A stretch of DNA of 64,000 bases from Raineyella sp964528755 (GTDB taxonomy: Bacteria > Actinomycetota > Actinomycetes > Propionibacteriales > Propionibacteriaceae), in the NCBI GenBank assembly GCA_964528755.1, contig CAZGWN010000005.1, positions 1-64,000 on the forward strand, in the 5' to 3' direction. Each line of letters begins with the position of its first letter. Position 1 is the first letter of the stretch. Below are positions 12,283 to 20,865 of the stretch, piece after piece. The notes under the pieces were generated by a model. That model searched no databases. It had not been told where the DNA came from and saw only the letters and a list, made by a program, of their open reading frames with translations. The position numbers and the translations under genes are program-made.

Positions 12283-13782
12283 TTAGGCGGACGGGGCGCG
12301 CTCGCCCAACGCGGACGGCAGCTCGGGGGTCCGATCAGGGGCACCCCCGAGTGGCCCGGGCGCCTCGGCCCGGACCCCGGCGACGGCCTCGACAAGCACC
12401 TCCAGCGCCGGCCCCAGCACGGCGGCCTCCACCCCGCCGTAGTCGACCAGCACCCCCGTCCGCGGCGTCGTGGCCGCCCAGCCGACGGCCAGATCGCCGA
12501 CCAGCACCCCCCGATCGGCGCAGCGACGACGGACGGTCTCGGCCGCCTCACCGGGCAGGTCGATGACCAGCAACCGGCCGCCGTCGACGGCTCCGGGCAG
12601 GTCGGCCAACCGGTCCGCCACCACCCGGCGGGCCGCCACCAGGCTCCGACGGGCGCGGCCCAGCCGGCGGCGCAGGCCACCCTCGGCGACGTAGTAGGCG
12701 ACCGCCCGCTGGGTCACCGGGGCAACCGGACAGCCGAGATCGGCCCGGGTCGCCAGCACCGGCGCCAGCAGCGGCTCGGGCACCAGCAGGTAGCCGGTGC
12801 CGATGTCGTGGGTGAGGACGCCCGAGAAGGTGCCGAGTTGGATCACCGGGGCGTCCCCGGCCAACCCGAACAGCGTCGGCAGCGGAGGGCCCAGATAGCG
12901 CGATTCGCTGTCGTAGTCGTCCTCCACCAGCAGGGTGCCGGTGCGTGCCGCCCACTCCAGCAGCCGGCCGCGCAGATGAGCGCCCATCGCGTGCCCGTCG
13001 GGAAACTGGTGGTTGGGGGTGAGAATCGCCAGGTCGGCGGCCGCCACCGGTCCGGTGTCGCTCGTGGGCATTCGGTCCGGGGCGACCGGCCGCACCTGCA
13101 CCGGCCGCCGGCGCAGGAACGTCCGCAGCCCCGGGAAGCCCGGGTCCTCCACCAGGATCTCCGGGACACGTTCGTCCGGGGGGAGGAGCGCGGCGAGCAG
13201 CAGGCCCAGACCCTCGCGGGCGCCGGCCGTGACGACGATCCGGTCGGCAGCGACGGCGATGCCGCGCATCAGCCTCAGGTGCTCGGCGATCGCCTCGCGC
13301 AGCTGCGGGACGCCGGCCGGGTCCGGCCGGATCCGGGCCCCGGAGGGCGCACCCGCCCGGCGCCAGGCCGAACGCCAGGCCGCATCGTGCAGGGGCGAGG
13401 CGGCCTCGTGGCCCGGCACCAGGTCGACCACCGCCCGCTCGGGCGACCACCGGGACGTACCGACCCGTCGCTCGAGCGGCGCGGGGCGCTCACCCGGGCG
13501 CGCCACCGGTGCCACCACCACCAGATCCGGGTCGACGTAATGTCCCGACCGGGGCCGGCCGATCAGATATCCCTCCGCGGACAGCTGCTCGTACGCGGCC
13601 TCGACCGTACCCCGGGAGACGCTCAGCCGCGCCGCCAGCGACCGGGTGGACGGCGCCGGTTCCCCGGGCGCGAGCACGCCCGCGGCAACGGCCCTGCGCA
13701 GCGCGGTGGCGATCTGCGCGGGCAGTCCGGGGCCCGCGGTCCGATCCAGGACGATCGCAATGTCGGGTACGTCGCGTGCCAC
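12283..13782 (-). CDS. pdxR: MocR-family PLP-dependent regulator, probable PdxR
   Basis: Transcriptional regulator fusing an N-terminal GntR winged helix (about residues 10-80, LAARLSVSRGTVEAAYEQL) to an aminotransferase-fold domain (about 110-499) with the PLP-site features VTAGAREGLGLLLAAL, the Asp in VEDPGFPGL and TLLVEDDYDSE. I chose the GTG at 13782 (499 residues); the open frame upstream has no family sequence. It is divergent from pdxS-pdxT, the usual arrangement for PdxR, which activates PLP synthesis when PLP is low and is itself PLP-responsive. The genomic context is the main reason for choosing PdxR over other MocR types. Confidence 0.88.
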   Translation of the reverse strand: MARDVPDIAIVLDRTAGPGLPAQIATALRRAVAAGVLAPGEPAPSTRSLAARLSVSRGTVEAAYEQLSAEGYLIGRPRSGHYVDPDLVVVAPVARPGERPAPLERRVGTSRWSPERAVVDLVPGHEAASPLHDAAWRSAWRRAGAPSGARIRPDPAGVPQLREAIAEHLRLMRGIAVAADRIVVTAGAREGLGLLLAALLPPDERVPEILVEDPGFPGLRTFLRRRPVQVRPVAPDRMPTSDTGPVAAADLAILTPNHQFPDGHAMGAHLRGRLLEWAARTGTLLVEDDYDSESRYLGPPLPTLFGLAGDAPVIQLGTFSGVLTHDIGTGYLLVPEPLLAPVLATRADLGCPVAPVTQRAVAYYVAEGGLRRRLGRARRSLVAARRVVADRLADLPGAVDGGRLLVIDLPGEAAETVRRRCADRGVLVGDLAVGWAATTPRTGVLVDYGGVEAAVLGPALEVLVEAVAGVRAEAPGPLGGAPDRTPELPSALGERAPSA

Positions 13783-13799
13783 CCCGCAACCGTAGCGCC

Positions 13800-13832
13800 A
13801 ACTGGTCCATTCCAACAGCACCGAACTGGACC
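13800..13832. promoter_or_regulatory. Candidate PdxR binding sites
   Basis: Two direct copies of AACTGG(T/A)CC occur at 13800-13808 and 13824-13832, 24 bp apart (about two helical turns) in the 119-bp pdxR-pdxS intergenic region. PdxR proteins are known to bind repeated half-sites in this position; the motif resembles the AAAGTGG-type element recalled from corynebacteria. Assignment is by position and repetition. Confidence 0.5.
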
Positions 13833-13901
13833 TGGATCGGGCCAGACCGCGGCGGCACGATGGTCGGGTCCGTTCGGGCAATCCGTCGATCGAGGAGTCC
13901 C

Positions 13902-14819
13902 ATGACCACCACCGCCCCGCTCACCCCCCAGGGTTCCGTCCCCGAGGACCGTACGCTTGTCAACACCGGTCTCGCGCGGATGCTGAAGGGAGGGGTGATC
14001 ATGGACGTCGTCACGCCCGAGCAGGCCAAGATCGCCGAGGATGCGGGCGCCGTCGCGGTGATGGCGCTGGAGCGCGTCCCCGCCGACATCCGCGCCCAGG
14101 GCGGAGTGGCCCGGATGAGCGACCCCGACCTCATCGACGGCATCATCGAGGCGGTCTCCATCCCGGTGATGGCCAAGGCGCGGATCGGGCATTTCGTCGA
14201 GGCACAGGTGCTGCAGGCCATCGGCGTGGACTACATCGACGAGTCGGAGGTGCTCTCCCCCGCCGACTACGTCAACCACATCGACAAGAAGCAGTTCGCC
14301 GTCCCCTTCGTGTGCGGTGCGACGAATCTCGGCGAGGCCCTTCGTCGGATCACCGAGGGTGCGTCCATGATCCGGTCCAAGGGGGAGGCCGGCACCGGGG
14401 ACGTGTCCGAGGCGATGAAGCACCTGCGCACCATCCAGGGCCAGATCCGGGCCCTGTCGGCCAAGTCCGACGACGAACTTTACGTCGCCGCCAAGGAACT
14501 GCAGGCGCCGTACGAACTTGTCCGGACCGTCGCACGGGACGGGAAGCTGCCGGTCGTGCTCTTCGTCGCCGGTGGCATCGCCACCCCGGCCGATGCGGCC
14601 ATGATGATGCAGCTCGGCGCCGACGGGGTCTTCGTCGGCTCGGGGATCTTCAAGTCCGGCAATCCGGCCAAGCGCGCCGCGGCCATCGTCCGCGCCACCA
14701 CCCACCACGACGACCCGGCCGCGATCGCCGACGCCTCCCGTGGGCTCGGTGAGGCGATGGTCGGCATCAACGTCGCCGACGTTCCCGCACCGCACCGGCT
14801 CGCGGAGCGTGGCTGGTGA
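13902..14819 (+). CDS. pdxS: Pyridoxal 5'-phosphate synthase, synthase subunit
   Basis: Forms PLP from ribose 5-phosphate, glyceraldehyde 3-phosphate and ammonia delivered by PdxT. The 305-residue (beta/alpha)8 protein has the family segments GGVIMDVVTPEQAKIAEDAG, the Schiff-base Lys in MAKARIGH, and the phosphate-binding LFVAGGIATPADAAMMMQLG. The ATG at 13902 follows GAGGAG at 13892. It overlaps pdxT by 4 bp (GTGA), so the two are translationally coupled. Confidence 0.97.
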   Translation: MTTTAPLTPQGSVPEDRTLVNTGLARMLKGGVIMDVVTPEQAKIAEDAGAVAVMALERVPADIRAQGGVARMSDPDLIDGIIEAVSIPVMAKARIGHFVEAQVLQAIGVDYIDESEVLSPADYVNHIDKKQFAVPFVCGATNLGEALRRITEGASMIRSKGEAGTGDVSEAMKHLRTIQGQIRALSAKSDDELYVAAKELQAPYELVRTVARDGKLPVVLFVAGGIATPADAAMMMQLGADGVFVGSGIFKSGNPAKRAAAIVRATTHHDDPAAIADASRGLGEAMVGINVADVPAPHRLAERGW

Positions 14820-15412
14820 GCACCTGTCCGTGCGTCGGCGTCGTCGCCCTGCAGGGCGCCGTCAGCGAACATGCCGAGGTGTTGGCCTCGCTCGGGGCCC
14901 GGGTCCGCGAGGTCCGCACGCCCGAGGAGCTCGACGGCCTGTGCGCCCTGGTCCTGCCGGGTGGGGAGTCGACCGCAATGGCCCGGCTGGCCGCCCAGGT
15001 GGATCTGTTCCCGGCGGTCCGGGAACGGGTCATCGCGGGCATGCCGGTGCTGGGCACCTGTGCCGGAATGGTGCTGCTCGCCGACCACGTCGAGGACGGC
15101 GCCGCGCTGAAGGGATTCCCGACCATTCCGGTGATCGACATGACGGTCCGGCGCAACGCGTACGGAGGCCAGCTCGGCTCCTTCACGGCCGCCCTGACGC
15201 TGTCGGGAATGGGCGACCCGTACTTCCCGGCGGTGTTCATCCGGGCCCCCCAGGTGATCGCGGTCGGCCCCCAGGTCGACGTCGTCGGCCGGACCGGCGA
15301 CGATGAGGGACCGGTGGTGGCGGTACGCGAAGGCAACGTCCTGGCCACGACGTTCCACCCGGAGCTGACCGACGACACCCGGTTCCACCAGTTGTTGCTG
15401 GACCTGGCCTGA
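14816..15412 (+). CDS. pdxT: PLP synthase glutaminase subunit
   Basis: Class I glutamine amidotransferase that feeds ammonia to PdxS. The 198-residue protein has the oxyanion strand GGESTAMARL at about 49-58, the nucleophile Cys82 in GTCAGMVLLA, and the His-Glu pair in FHPELTDD near the C-terminus. The GTG start overlaps the pdxS stop. Last gene of the B6 operon. Confidence 0.96.
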   Translation: MSTCPCVGVVALQGAVSEHAEVLASLGARVREVRTPEELDGLCALVLPGGESTAMARLAAQVDLFPAVRERVIAGMPVLGTCAGMVLLADHVEDGAALKGFPTIPVIDMTVRRNAYGGQLGSFTAALTLSGMGDPYFPAVFIRAPQVIAVGPQVDVVGRTGDDEGPVVAVREGNVLATTFHPELTDDTRFHQLLLDLA

Positions 15413-16215
15413 GTCCTGCGACCGTCCGGCCCTCACCCGCCTGCCCCCGCCGCGTGGCGCTGTCTGGCCTGGTCGCCGACCGGCCCCACGGGCTGACCGC
15501 CGCCGATGGGGGTCACAGGGCCGGGGCCGGCCCGGGCCCCGTTCCCGGTTCCGGTCGCAGTCGCAGCCGGCCGGGCATCTCACGCGCGGCATGGGACATG
15601 CCTATGGCCAGTCGCCCGGGAGTTGTCCGGCCGAGTCACCTGTGTTGTGGCAACGGGTCCGCCGGCGGCTCTGCGTCACAGACCGAGCGGGGCGAGAGAA
15701 CGACCGGGCACCTCCACCCCCCGGGAAACCGTGAGCAGCTATCCCGCGGTACCCAGGACGCGCAGCCTTGTCCGCCCCCCGGCAATGACCCCACAAATGC
15801 CGCCGCCCGGAGGCACGGGCCGCCCGGAGGCACGGGCCGCCCGGAAGCCGGGACCGCGGGCCGATCTCCTATCGGCCCGTCACGCCGGCGTTGCGGTATT
15901 CCGTTCGCCATACCAAAAGACCACCAGACCACCGCACTCTCGGACAACGCCTGCGATCCGCCGCTTGACGAGGACACCACGACAGCGGAAAGACACGACG
16001 GCCGCGAGACGCACACGAGCGCAGCCAAGGCGACCCGACTGATCCAGAGGCGTGAATCATCCACCCTTGAGCCGGTCCAGTTCCACCGACGTCCGCCGTC
16101 GGCCATCCCTGCGGCGCATCGCCGGGCCCGCCCCCGTGCAGCCCGCCCCCGTACAGATGGTGACCAGGTAACAACCCCGTGACGGCGGTCCCGTCGCTGG
16201 CGCCCCGCGGCCGAA
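15413..16215. other. Large apparently gene-free region with a 17-bp tandem repeat
   Basis: About 800 bases between pdxT and the gcv promoter. Several frames are open by GC content but none shows a ribosome-binding site, a biased third position or recognisable protein sequence; the longest minus-strand frame runs through the glycine riboswitch. A direct repeat of about 17 bp (GCCGCCCGGAGGCACGG) occurs at 15802-15818 and 15819-15835, with a partial third copy to 15845. The stretch 15890-16070 is noticeably less GC-rich than its surroundings. I see no other feature. Confidence 0.5.
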
Positions 16216-16257
16216 CCGGCTAGATTGCGCCTCACAACCGCATACGCCGTTCGAACC

Positions 16258-16440
16258 GAGACGGGAGAGTCCCGGGTACCCGCCCGGGCGCCGAAGGAGC
16301 AACCCTCCCCAGAAACTCTCAGGCCCACAGACCGTCCCGGCCAGGCACCTCTGAAAAGTCAGGGATCCTCCCTGCGCCCACGGTGCAAGCCCGCCCTCCG
16401 GGGCAGCGAAGCTCTCAGGTACCGATGACAGAGCGGGGAG
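16258..16440 (+). promoter_or_regulatory. Tandem glycine riboswitch
   Basis: Aptamer I (about 16258-16337) has GGGAGAGTCCC, the GCCGAAGGAGCAA core, AAACTCTCAGGC and GACCGTCCCG in the order of the glycine aptamer. After a short linker, aptamer II (about 16345-16440) has CCTCTGAAAAG, a GGTGCAAGCC core segment, GCTCTCAGGTACCGATGACAGAG and a closing stem. A -10-like TAGATT at 16221-16226 would start transcription near 16233. The leader ends about 60 bases before gcvP. Glycine binding is expected to turn on the cleavage operon. Confidence rests on conserved core motifs in the right order and the gene downstream. Confidence 0.93.
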
Positions 16441-16502
16441 GCCACCACTCGCCGAACGCCGCACCCACCGGGTCCGGCACCGCACCAGGGAGCCTCCCAC
16501 CC

Positions 16503-19370
16503 ATGACCACGACTGATCCGGTCGACTGTTTCGCCGTACGCCACGTCGGACCCGATGCCGATGAGCGGGCCCGCATGCTCGCCCTGCTCGGCTACGGATC
16601 GCCGGACGAGTTGATCGACGCGGCGGTGCCCCCGGCGATCCGGACCCCGACCCCGCCCCGGCTGCCCGATCCGGCCTCCGAGGCGCAGGCTGCAGCCGAA
16701 CTCCGGGCCCTGGCCGCCCGCAACACGGTGTCCGTCCCGATGATCGGCCTGGGCTACCACCCCACGATCACTCCACCGGTGATCCGCCGCAACGTGCTGG
16801 AGGACCCGTCCTGGTACACGGCGTACACCCCCTACCAGCCCGAGATCAGCCAGGGGCGGCTGGAGGCGCTGCTGATCTTCCAGACGATGATCGCCGACCT
16901 GTCCGGCCTGCCGATCGCCAACGCCTCGCTGCTCGACGAGGCCACCGCGGTCGCCGAGGCGATGCTGCTGCTGCACCGGGCCGCCAAGGGCCGCGGCAGG
17001 CGGCTGCTGATCGACACCGACACCCTCCCGCAGACCCTGGCCGTCGTCCACGCCCGCGCCGCGGCGCTGGACCTGGAGGTGGTCGAGGTCGACCTCGACA
17101 AACCGCTGCCCGACGACGACTTCTTCGGTCTGGTCGCCTCCTACCCGGGGTGTTCGGGGGCCGTACGTGACCTGTCCGCGCCCATCGCCGAGGCGCACGC
17201 CCGTGGCGCCCGGGTGGCGGTGACCGCAGACCTGCTCGCGCTGACCCTGCTCACCTCTCCGGGCGAACTCGGTGCGGATGTGGCGGTCGGCTCGGCCCAA
17301 CGGTTCGGGGTGCCGCTGTTCTACGGCGGGCCGCATGCGGCGTGGATGGCCGTGCGCAACGGCCTGGAACGCCAACTGCCCGGGCGGCTGGTCGGGGTGT
17401 CGGTCGACGCCGACGGCCACCGGGCGTTGCGGCTGGCTCTGCAGACCCGCGAACAACACATCCGGCGGGACCGGGCCACCTCCAACATCTGCACGGCGCA
17501 GGTCCTGCTGGCGGTGATCGCGGCGTGCTTCGCCGTCTGGCACGGGCCGGACGGGTTGCGTCGGATCGCCCGGCGGGTGCACCGATGCGCCCGCGACATC
17601 GCCGGCGGGCTTGCCGCGGCCGGGATCACCCCGCTGCACGACCGGTTCTTCGACACTCTCGTCGTCCCGGTGCCCGGCCGGGCCGCCGACGTGCTGGCCC
17701 GGGCGACCGACGCCGGGCTGCGGCTGCGCCCGATCGACGCCGACCACGTCGGCCTGTCGTGCTCGGAGATCACCACCGAGGCGCACGTGGCGAGCGTCCT
17801 GGCCGCCTTCGGTGCGTCCCCGGCCCCCGACGACCCCGACTCGAACCCGACGGACCCGATCCCGCCGGCACTCGCCCGGACCTCGACGTACCTGACCGAT
17901 CCCGTCTTCCGCGACCATCACAGCGAGACCGCGATGCTGCGCTTCCTGCACCGGCTGTCCGGCCGCGACTACGCGCTGGACCGCGGAATGATCCCGCTGG
18001 GATCCTGCACGCTCAAGCTCAACGGCACCACCGAGATGGAGGCGATCGGGCTGCCGGGCTTCGCCGATCTGCATCCCTTCGCGCCGGCTGAGGACGCGGC
18101 GGGATATGCCGAGCTCATCGGCGACCTGGAGTCCTGGCTGGCCGAGCTGACCGGCTACGCGGCCGTGTCGCTGCAGCCCAACGCCGGTTCCCAGGGTGAG
18201 CTGACCGGCCTGCTGGCCATCCGCTCCTATCTGCACGACCGCGGCGAGGACCGGCGCCGGGTGTGCCTGATCCCCGCCTCGGCGCACGGCACCAACGCCG
18301 CGTCGGCCGCGCTGGCCGGGATGCGGGTGGTCGTCGTCGCCTCCCGTCCCGACGGCACCGTCGACACCGACGACCTGGCCGCCAAGTGCGCCGAGCACGC
18401 CGACGAGCTGGCCGCACTGATGGTCACCTACCCCTCCACCCACGGGGTGTACGAGGCCGGCATCACCGAGATCTGCGACCTCGTGCACGCCCACGGCGGC
18501 CAGGTCTACATCGACGGCGCCAACATCAACGCCCTGCTGGGGCTGGCCAGGCCCGGCGAGTTCGGCGGGGACGTCTCACACCTCAACCTGCACAAGACCT
18601 TCGCCATCCCCCATGGCGGCGGCGGGCCCGGCGTCGGCCCGGTCGCGGTGGCGGCGCACCTGGTGCCGTACCTGCCCGGTCACCCGCTGCATCCCGACCC
18701 GACCAGGCGCACGACGTCACCGGTGGCGGAGGCGCCGTACGGTTCGGCAGGGATCCTGCCGATCTCCTGGGCCTACATCCGGATGATGGGGACGGCCGGG
18801 CTCACCCTCGCCTCACAGACGGCGGTGCTGTCGGCGAACTACCTCGCGCACCGGCTCGACCCGTACTTCCCGGTGCTCTACACGGGCGCCGGCGGGCTCG
18901 TGGCCCACGAGTGCATCCTCGACCTGCGGGCCCTCACCCACGCGACCGGGGTGAGTGTCGACGACGTCGCCAAGCGGCTGGTCGACTTCGGGTTCCACGC
19001 ACCGACGATTAGCTTCCCGGTGCCGGGCACGCTGATGGTCGAGCCGACGGAGAGCGAGCCGTTGGCCGAACTCGACCGGTTCTGTGAGGCGATGATCGCC
19101 ATCCGCGCCGAGATCGACCGGGTCGCCGGCGGCGAGTGGAGCGCCGAGGACAGCCCGCTCCGGCATGCCCCGCACACGGCGGCCTCACTGGTCGGCGCGT
19201 GGGAGCGGCGCTACACCCGCGAGCAGGGCGCCTATCCGGGCGGCATCGACCCCGACAAGTACTGGCCGCCGGTCGGCCGGGTCGACCAGGCGTACGGCGA
19301 CCGCCACCTGGTCTGCACCTGCCCGCCGCCCGAGGCGTACGCCGAACCCACCGAGAGGAGCGCCCGATGA
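16503..19370 (+). CDS. gcvP: Glycine dehydrogenase (decarboxylating), P protein
   Basis: PLP enzyme that decarboxylates glycine and passes the aminomethyl group to lipoyl-GcvH. The 955-residue single-chain form joins both halves. The N-terminal half begins DCFAVRHVGPDADERARML; the C-terminal half holds the PLP-lysine motif NLHKTFAIPHGGGGPG at about residue 698. The start is the ATG at 16503, where family sequence begins; the open frame upstream runs through the riboswitch. ATGA overlap with gcvT. Confidence 0.97.
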   Translation: MTTTDPVDCFAVRHVGPDADERARMLALLGYGSPDELIDAAVPPAIRTPTPPRLPDPASEAQAAAELRALAARNTVSVPMIGLGYHPTITPPVIRRNVLEDPSWYTAYTPYQPEISQGRLEALLIFQTMIADLSGLPIANASLLDEATAVAEAMLLLHRAAKGRGRRLLIDTDTLPQTLAVVHARAAALDLEVVEVDLDKPLPDDDFFGLVASYPGCSGAVRDLSAPIAEAHARGARVAVTADLLALTLLTSPGELGADVAVGSAQRFGVPLFYGGPHAAWMAVRNGLERQLPGRLVGVSVDADGHRALRLALQTREQHIRRDRATSNICTAQVLLAVIAACFAVWHGPDGLRRIARRVHRCARDIAGGLAAAGITPLHDRFFDTLVVPVPGRAADVLARATDAGLRLRPIDADHVGLSCSEITTEAHVASVLAAFGASPAPDDPDSNPTDPIPPALARTSTYLTDPVFRDHHSETAMLRFLHRLSGRDYALDRGMIPLGSCTLKLNGTTEMEAIGLPGFADLHPFAPAEDAAGYAELIGDLESWLAELTGYAAVSLQPNAGSQGELTGLLAIRSYLHDRGEDRRRVCLIPASAHGTNAASAALAGMRVVVVASRPDGTVDTDDLAAKCAEHADELAALMVTYPSTHGVYEAGITEICDLVHAHGGQVYIDGANINALLGLARPGEFGGDVSHLNLHKTFAIPHGGGGPGVGPVAVAAHLVPYLPGHPLHPDPTRRTTSPVAEAPYGSAGILPISWAYIRMMGTAGLTLASQTAVLSANYLAHRLDPYFPVLYTGAGGLVAHECILDLRALTHATGVSVDDVAKRLVDFGFHAPTISFPVPGTLMVEPTESEPLAELDRFCEAMIAIRAEIDRVAGGEWSAEDSPLRHAPHTAASLVGAWERRYTREQGAYPGGIDPDKYWPPVGRVDQAYGDRHLVCTCPPPEAYAEPTERSAR

Positions 19371-20467
19371 CCCGACACACCCCCCTGGAGGCCGTCCACA
19401 CCGACCTCGGCGCGACCTTCACCGAGTTCGCCGGCTGGCGGATGCCGCTGCGCTACACCTCCGAGATCGCCGAGCACACCGCGGTCCGCACCGCTGCCGG
19501 GCTGTTCGACCTGTCCCACATGGGCGAGATCGCGGTGACCGGCCCGGAGGCCGGCGCCGCTCTCGATCACGCGCTGGTCAACCGGCCCTCGGCGATCCGT
19601 CCCGGCCGCGCCCGCTACTCGATGATCTGCGACCCGCGCGGCGGCATCATCGACGACCTGGTCGTCTACCGACTCACCGACGAGCGCTTCCTCGTCGTCG
19701 CCAACGCCGCCAACGTCGCCGAGGTCGCCGCAGAGCTGACCGCGCGGGCCGGTGGCTTCGACGCGGACGTCACCGACGAGTCGGATGCCTGGGCGCTGAT
19801 CGCCTTGCAGGGTCCGGCGGCAACCGGGATCCTCGGCCCTCTGACCACCGCCGACCTGCCGGGCCTGCGCTACTACGCCATCACCGCGGCGGCCGTCGCG
19901 GGTGTCGAGGTCCTGCTGGCCCGCACCGGCTACACCGGCGAGGACGGCTTCGAGCTCTACGCCGCCCCGACCGACGCCCCCGCCCTGTGGTCGGCGATCA
20001 GCGCCGCCGGCGCCGGGCACGGGCTCGTGCCGGCCGGCCTGGCCTGCCGCGACACGCTGCGCCTGGAGGCCGGGATGCCGCTGTTCGGCCACGAACTGAG
20101 CCGGGACACCACCCCGTACGAGGCGGGCCTGGGTCGGGTCGTCGACCTCGCCAAGCCGGGCGGCTTCGTCGGTGGAGAGGCCCTGGCCGCTGCGCAGGCC
20201 CGTGGCGTCGACCGGACCCTGGTCGGTCTGGTCGCCTCCGGGCGTCGCTCCCCACGCGCCGGACAGGACGTGATCGACCCGGCGAGCGGGCAGGCCGTGG
20301 GCGCCGTCACCAGCGGCGCTCCTTCCCCGACGCTGGGCCGGCCGATCGCCCTGGCGTACGTCCCACCCCGGCTCGCCGACCCGGGCACGGCCGTGCGGGT
20401 CGACATCCGTGGCCGGTTCACCGACGCCGAGATCGTCGCCCTCCCGTTCTATTCCCGCCCCCGCTGA
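19367..20467 (+). CDS. gcvT: Aminomethyltransferase, T protein
   Basis: Tetrahydrofolate-dependent step of glycine cleavage, releasing ammonia and methylene-THF from aminomethyl-GcvH. The 366-residue protein begins with LEAVHTDLGATFTEFAGWRMP and FDLSHMGEI, and has the conserved DLVVYRL and RTGYTGEDGFEL segments and a C-terminal OB-like domain. It overlaps gcvP by 4 bp and is 26 bp before gcvH. Confidence 0.96.
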   Translation: MTRHTPLEAVHTDLGATFTEFAGWRMPLRYTSEIAEHTAVRTAAGLFDLSHMGEIAVTGPEAGAALDHALVNRPSAIRPGRARYSMICDPRGGIIDDLVVYRLTDERFLVVANAANVAEVAAELTARAGGFDADVTDESDAWALIALQGPAATGILGPLTTADLPGLRYYAITAAAVAGVEVLLARTGYTGEDGFELYAAPTDAPALWSAISAAGAGHGLVPAGLACRDTLRLEAGMPLFGHELSRDTTPYEAGLGRVVDLAKPGGFVGGEALAAAQARGVDRTLVGLVASGRRSPRAGQDVIDPASGQAVGAVTSGAPSPTLGRPIALAYVPPRLADPGTAVRVDIRGRFTDAEIVALPFYSRPR

Positions 20468-20493
20468 CCCGTCCCGATCCCCCAGGAGTTCCG

Positions 20494-20865
20494 ATGGACA
20501 TCCCCGCCGACTACCGCTACACCTCCGAACACGAATGGCTCGACCGGGCCGACGGCCAGGCCCGGGTCGGCGTCACCGCCTACGCCGCCGACGCGCTGGG
20601 CGACATCGTCTTCGTCGACCTGCCCGAGGTGGGCACGACCGTCGCCGCCGGCCAGGCCTGCGGTGAGCTCGAGTCGACCAAGTCGGTCAGCGACCTCTTC
20701 GCCCCGGCCGACGGAGAGGTCACCGAGATCAACCAGGCGGTCGTCGACGACCCGGCCCTGGTCAACTCCGATCCGTACGGGGCCGGCTGGCTGTTCCGGA
20801 TGCGGGTCGCCTCGGCGCCCGACCTGCTCGACGCGGACGGGTATGGCAAGCTCGTCGAGGGCTGA
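20494..20865 (+). CDS. gcvH: Glycine cleavage system H protein
   Basis: Lipoylated shuttle protein. The 123-residue product has the lipoyl motif with Lys63 in ELESTKSVSDL and the terminal PYGAGWLFRMR segment. The start ATG at 20494 follows CAGGAG at 20483. The dihydrolipoyl dehydrogenase (L protein) and lipoate genes are not in the window. Confidence 0.96.
   Translation: MDIPADYRYTSEHEWLDRADGQARVGVTAYAADALGDIVFVDLPEVGTTVAAGQACGELESTKSVSDLFAPADGEVTEINQAVVDDPALVNSDPYGAGWLFRMRVASAPDLLDADGYGKLVEG

Noticed and set aside
15454..16328. Open frames on both strands between pdxT and gcvP
   Set aside because: No ribosome-binding site, random-looking composition, and the minus-strand frame crosses the riboswitch.
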